A DNA stretch of 64,000 nucleotides from Brachionus rotundiformis (taxonomy: Eukaryota; Rotifera; Eurotatoria; Ploima; Brachionidae), in NCBI GenBank assembly GCA_016802295.1, contig JAESIW010000109.1, positions 495,563 to 559,562 of the forward strand, in the 5' to 3' direction. Below, piece after piece: positions 58,893 through 64,000 of this stretch. The translations under genes and the position numbers were made by a program. The notes under the pieces were generated by a model that saw only the letters and a program-made list of their open reading frames with translations, was not told where the DNA came from and searched no databases. Position 1 is the first letter of the stretch; each line of letters opens with the position of its first letter.

Positions 58893-60803
58893 TGGAACAA
58901 TGCTGATTTAATATCTAAAAAATGTATTTTAAGTTAAATGAATTTTATGCTATGAATTTTATTTTAGTCTAGGTTTATAAAAGATAAAAAAAAATACATG
59001 GAATAATTGAAATATTTAAGACTCAGCTATTATATGTGGTTGAATGACTGTTTAAAGATAAGACTATTTCTAGACTTAAACTCTGTGACCAACATTATGT
59101 TTATAGATAGATATGGGAAAAAGATTCAAAGACTGGCTCTAAGAAATATATGAAAGCTTAAAAGTTAACAAAATTAAGAAAATATTGCCAGGACCTTCGA
59201 AACTAGTGGATATACATTTTTTAATTAAATAAAATTATATATTATATTTTTTTTTAATTTAAAATTATATTTTCATAATTTAAGCTTATATTCCATTGTA
59301 ATATTTTTTCTAAACTCAAAAGCACCTTTCTAATTTAACTTTTTAATTAAAGAAAAACAATTCAAAACATTTTTATTTTTATATTTATAAAAATATTAAC
59401 TTATTAATGGTACAATGATTGTATTATCTAATAAATTTATATTATTTTTGATGCTGGAAATTTACTAACCAGGAAAAATGGCAAATTTAAAACCAAGTTT
59501 TAATGATCATGTTCAAAAATATCAAAAAAAAAAAGGATTTTAATTTCCTTTTTATTTTTAAATCTTATACACAGATATTATGTTGACCATGCTAAACTGG
59601 TTCCAAACAAATGCATAATTGTTCAGCAATATTACGTTTTTCATAGTTCCGACCAAATTTAAGCTCTATCTTTTCAAAAACAATATTTCTTATACAAAAA
59701 TTAAGTTTTTAAGCTTCTATAACATAAAAAAAATTTTATCAGCATGAATTGGTTTCCAAGTCATCCAAATCACACCTACAAGATCTAGGTTTTTATTTCA
59801 TAAAGTGACCTTCTAGAAAGTTAGCTACTAAGCTCATTAATCAATCAAGTTCCATTTACAGAAAGATTTGGCAAAGAATATTTAAGAGGCTTTGGAGCAA
59901 GATTTATATCTAAAATTTAATTTAAATTTCACCATGGCCAAATTTTTGATGAATCTGCACTCAATCAGAATCCATGTTAATCTCCCTCATGTGTCATTTT
60001 GATTTTTCACAATTCAGCTTAAGATTTTGTTTTTTTGTTATCCTTTTTTAATTGATTACTTTTATCGGTCAAATAATAACGAAAATAAAATTTGTAATAT
60101 GATTTTTTTTTATAACAAATTGTAGTATCCCTAACTTAATAAATGGAAAATGAATAATTTTTGTTGCCAAATGGCTTTTATTAAAATCTAAATGTCGAAA
60201 CGGCTGTCTAAGCCAAAATGAATTAAATAAAGTTAAATCGGTAATGATTTTCTTTGCTTGAGCTTTCTCTTATAAATACATAATTGGACGCCAGCGCATG
60301 TTTGTAAAAACTAAAGTTATTGTTTCAAACAACTTGGCCAAACCTATGGTTAAATAAAAATAATAAAATTACGCTTCATATTATAGTTTTAAACGCGTGA
60401 TGTCACAACATCACACAAATAAACTAAAAAAATGTTTTTTATGTATATAAAGTCCGAGTTTTATTATTATCTTAAATATAAAATTTTAAAATAATTTTAA
60501 TCTTTATCTTTAAAATTAAAAAATTTAGATGCTTAGTGTACTGTTTATATATAATCAAAACTTATTGTAAACAATTTATTTATTTATAATTTATCTTATT
60601 TAAAGACTATTCTGTAAAGATTTTTAAAATAATTGCTCTAGATTATTGTTTAAAGAATGTAAAACAAAAAAAAATATTTTTTAAAATAAATTTAAACAAA
60701 TGTTATTTTTTTTTTGATAAAATTTTAAAAAATCATATTAACTTGGATTTAATAAATTAATTTTAAAAATAAAAAAAAAATTCCGCAAATTAAATTTTGA
60801 AAA
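58893..60803. other. long AT-rich intergenic stretch
   Basis: Between the divergent 58892 and 60804 starts. A possible MITE end is at about 59490-59520 (see 17086-17386). No gene seen. Confidence 0.45.
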
Positions 60804-62495
60804 ATGCCTGATAAAGCAAATTCCTCATTGAATCAATCTATGAGCTCAGGTGCGGAAACCGAAAAAACCAAGCGACAAAAAGTAGCTCGCACAAAGTGTT
60901 TTTTTGATATTGAGTTTAACAAACATCCTGTAGGAAGAATAATATTCGAGCTTCATAATGAACTGTGTCCGAAGACGTGCGAAAATTTTCGCTCATTGTG
61001 CACTGGTGAACGAGGTCTGGGCATTACCACAAACCGAAGACTCTACTACAAGGGATCACCAATTCATCGAATTGTCAAGAATTTTATCATTCAAGGCGGT
61101 GATTTCACCGAAGGAAATGGAACTGGTGGAGAGAGCATTTATGGCGGCTGTTTTGCTGGTAAAAATTTGCCAAATACTCTTGAGAACAATTATAAACCTT
61201 TTAAATTTGTAAGATGAGTATCTAGAGGGTAAACATGACAAGCCTTTTCTTCTTTCGATGGCAAACCGTGGTAAAGATACCAATGGTTCTCAATTTTTTA
61301 TGTAAATGTTCATTAATTAAAATAAATAAAGAGACTTTCTATCAGTTTATTTTAGAACTACGGCCACAGCACCACATCTTGATGGGTACTAGTTCTTGAT
61401 ATATCATTAATTACTTTAATAAATTAATTTATATAAAATTTTTACAGAAAACATGTTGTTTTTGGTCACGTGATTAAAGGACACGAAATTATAAAGCTTA
61501 TGGAAAATGTGCCAACTAATGACCAAGACTGTCCACTAACCAATGTGGACATTTCTCACTGTGGAGAGTTGATTATTCGCATAAAAAGTAAATTTAAAAA
61601 AAGTTTATTGTAAAAAAAAGTTTATTATAAAATTTAATTAGAGAAAAAAAGGAACAAAAGTACATCTTCTTCTTCAAGCTCAAGCTCAAGCTCATCATCA
61701 TCGTCATCTAGTTCTGATGAAAATGAACAAAATGATAAAAATAGTTCCCAAAAGCAAACAGAGAGCCAAATACCAGGAGTTGAAAAATCTGAAGTTGATG
61801 ATGTCGAATTTTGCTCGGTACGTCCTGAAGAAGTGCCACCAATACCAGAGAATAAATTTCTGAAAAGACGCACAGACGGTCCTGCTCAAGCTAAACCAGA
61901 GCGCAAGAGGTCCAGATCACGTGAGTATTATAGGGATTCTGCTGGCCGTAAGGTCAAGGGACGTGGTGTTCTAAGATACAGAGGCAGAAGCAGGTCAAGG
62001 TCCAGGACGCCGCCTTTGTGGAGGCGTGTGGCAAATGAGCGAAAATATTTGCCAGAATCAAGAGAAAGAGAGAGAAATCTTAAGAATTATGAAAATTTTG
62101 TTCGAGAAAGAAGGGCAAATAGGTCTGGTTCGCCGCGGCGAGACCAATCCAAGTCACGTGATCACAGTCGCAAATCAAAAAGCCGGTCACCCGAAAAAGA
62201 TAAGTCTAGAGAAAGATCTAGAGATAAGAAAAGGAATAAGAGTGATGAAAAAATAAAAGAAGATAGTGGAAAAATTGATAATGGTAAAATTGAAAATATT
62301 GATAAATCGGGTGAAAAGAATAGCAAAGATAATGTTATAGAAGGAGAAAGAAGAGAGCGCAATTCAAGCCGTGATAGGCATTCTAGAAGGTCTAGAAGAA
62401 AAAATAAAGCTAGTCGTTCAAGATCATCTTCATCTGGTTCACATCGCTCCAATGGTCATTCAAAACGTCGTCATAGATCAAGATCAAAAGATTAA
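60804..62495 (+). CDS. PPIG: SR-rich nuclear cyclophilin (peptidyl-prolyl isomerase G-like)
   Basis: Five exons: 60804-61158, 61214-61301, 61356-61385, 61448-61587, 61642-62495 (1467 nt, 488 residues). Cyclophilin domain at about residues 31-198 with catalytic Arg89 (SPIHRIV), FIIQGGDFT, MANRGKDTNGSQFF and HLDGKHVVFGHVIKG; His replaces the usual binding-site Trp, as in nuclear SR-cyclophilins. A run of 17 serines follows, then an acidic linker, PPIPENKFLKRR, and a long RS/SR-rich tail (RGRSRSRSRTPPLWRR). This is the architecture of PPIG, a spliceosome-associated prolyl isomerase that contacts RNA polymerase II and SR proteins. The tail is shorter than in vertebrates. AATAAA is at 62534-62539. 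Confidence 0.93.
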
Positions 62496-63321
62496 TTTAA
62501 ATCTTTTTGATTGATTTTTTTTTAATCTTTGTTAATAAATTTTGAAATAATAAACTAGATAATTAAATTAAATAGGTTTATTAAAAATTTTTTGCTAATT
62601 ATCATTTTTTAAAATTTAAGTGCGACAATTTCAAAAAAATTACTCTTTAAAAAATGCTATTTTTTACCAAAGTTGTGGAAAGAAGACTTAAGTAATCTAA
62701 GTAATAAGTGTGTTCTAGCTTTACGGCAAATTATGGACATGATCTGGTCACAAATATCAAGGAATATAATTGTTTTGACCAATTAACAAATAAAAGCTTA
62801 TCACACTACTTTAGCTTTCTCTTATTTGGTCTCTCATCTTGACCAAGGATTACTAACCAAAGTGCCCCTGAGCACTGACTTATCCAATAATAAATTGGTA
62901 ATCAAAAATCGGTTATTACAGTAAGTAAAACCGGTAAATAAAAAACTTGGTAGACTTTGCTGACCCTATCTTGGCATAATCACTATGTCTAAAGGAATGG
63001 TCAATCACTCGAAGGTTAGTGTTATGCCAGCTTAATAACATTCTATTTTGTTTACTCTTAAAACAAGTGATCCACATGAAAATTTTTTTTGTATAGTAAA
63101 ATGGGGTAAATTCGATATTTCTTTTATTCGAAGAGGTCTAGGGGGTGGAAATTTAAATGGATTGGTATTATTTGATTAGATTTAAAAAATTTAAACATTT
63201 TCGGTCTATTTAAAAAAAAAATAATATTTAAAAAGAATGAGATTTGTTAACGATTGTTAAGTGATAAAATACAAAAATCAAATAAAAGATGAGTATAAGA
63301 AAAAAAAGAAATCAAATAAAT
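62496..63321. other. noncoding stretch
   Basis: 3' flank of the cyclophilin gene. The more GC-rich part at 62700-63010 has no readable frame. Confidence 0.4.
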
Positions 63322-63590
63322 TTATATTCTAATATTTACATTTATTGAACAATAAAACTCACTTTTCGGATCAAACTTTTTAGGTAAACATTTAGCACAT
63401 GACCAGTTAGAGCATCCTTCACACCAAATCAATTTAGATAGATTTTTTTTATCGGAACCGAATTTTTGTTTACATATGAAACAATTTTTTTCATTATTTA
63501 AACTCATATTTGACTCTACTACTAGATCTACATTAGGAGCTGGATCATTACTTGTAGCTTTATCAGACTTTTTCTCTATATTTTTCTTTT
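63322..63590 (-). CDS. small PHD-like zinc-finger ORF, possibly partial
   Basis: From the ATG at 63507 a 61-residue frame carries CFICKQKF, WCEGCSNWSCAKC and a late FYC, spaced like a truncated PHD/RING finger (the usual W-F-H is W-S-C here). The frame stays open upstream to about 63590 with a Lys/Ser-rich stretch (EKKSDKATSNDPAPNV), so this may be the last exon of a larger protein or a transposon-borne finger. Not enough is present to name it. Confidence 0.4.
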
Positions 63591-64000
63591 TTTGAAAGCT
63601 CTTCTTCTTCTAATTTTTTCAAAACTTGTGATTCATATTTTTACAATCAATTAAAAAAAATTAATGGAATAGGTCTTAAATTAATTAATTAATTTGTTGA
63701 AGATAGAAAAATATTTTTTTTTTATTTCCGCAGAAAAAAGTTATGTGAGATCAAAAAACATTTATCGTTATTACCCCTTGTGAGTTTCAAGCCGTATATA
63801 CTATATATATTTTTTATAACGGGTGAGATTTGAGTTTACTTGGCCGATTATACAAAAAATCAAATGATCTATTTTATATTTATGTATGAACTACAAAGTA
63901 ATGGCTATAATATTAAAAAGAATTGTTTTAAAATGGGAGTTTCTATGACTGAACGAGAGAATTTTCGAAAACCAGTCAAAAATATGATTTCACAAATGAA
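63591..64000. other. AT-rich end of window
   Basis: No supported feature. Confidence 0.4.

Noticed and set aside
1..64000. tRNA, rRNA or other structured RNA genes
   Set aside because: No cloverleaf-compatible A/B boxes or rRNA words were recognised by eye; a covariance-model search would be needed to exclude them.

Overview
The window is eukaryotic: strongly AT-rich, with short GT-AG introns (often about 45-60 nt), a COX4 gene, a uridine phosphorylase, an SR-type cyclophilin, many DOMON/cytochrome b561 genes and abundant transposon debris. A small invertebrate such as a monogonont rotifer (Brachionus-like) fits best; that is an inference from gene style and repeat families, not something tested. 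All gene models below were spliced by eye: every listed exon set joins in frame with GT/AG borders.

The main theme is a family of transmembrane redox genes. Seven members are present. Two are stand-alone four-histidine cytochrome b561 proteins (427-1437, 6070-7018). Two are secreted DOMON-only proteins (5043-5648, intronless; 41520-42914, two domains). Three are DOMON-cytochrome b561 fusions (50230-54118, 57259-58892, and 9048-19373). The last is exceptional: 18 exons, about 1736 residues, a signal peptide, nine DOMON domains, then the cytochrome b561 core. Eight of the nine DOMONs keep a Met/His pair that by analogy with AIR12 and the CDH cytochrome would bind heme b, so the protein could carry a chain of about ten hemes. 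All these genes lie on the minus strand except the intronless one.

Housekeeping genes are uridine phosphorylase (28619-29721, +), COX4 (46916-47617, -) and a PPIG-like SR-cyclophilin (60804-62495, +). Two orphans stand out: a 375-residue intronless protein built on a recurring short ISxY motif (24729-25856, +), and a 261-residue HExxH protein with a 14-nt first exon (39966-40899, +).

Mobile DNA fills the rest. There is a Ty3/gypsy element with near-identical LTRs but a broken coding region (31199-36481), and an intact-looking Tc1 transposon with doubled terminal repeats (37509-39213). There are also MULE relics with SWIM fingers, several non-LTR retrotransposon relics, three foldback/MITE-like elements, a DEG/ENaC channel relic next to the LTR element, and an inverted duplication that copied cytochrome b561 exon sequence from 51.3 kb to 45.3 kb. 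Two long introns of the nine-DOMON gene and one of the 50230 gene are swollen by such insertions.
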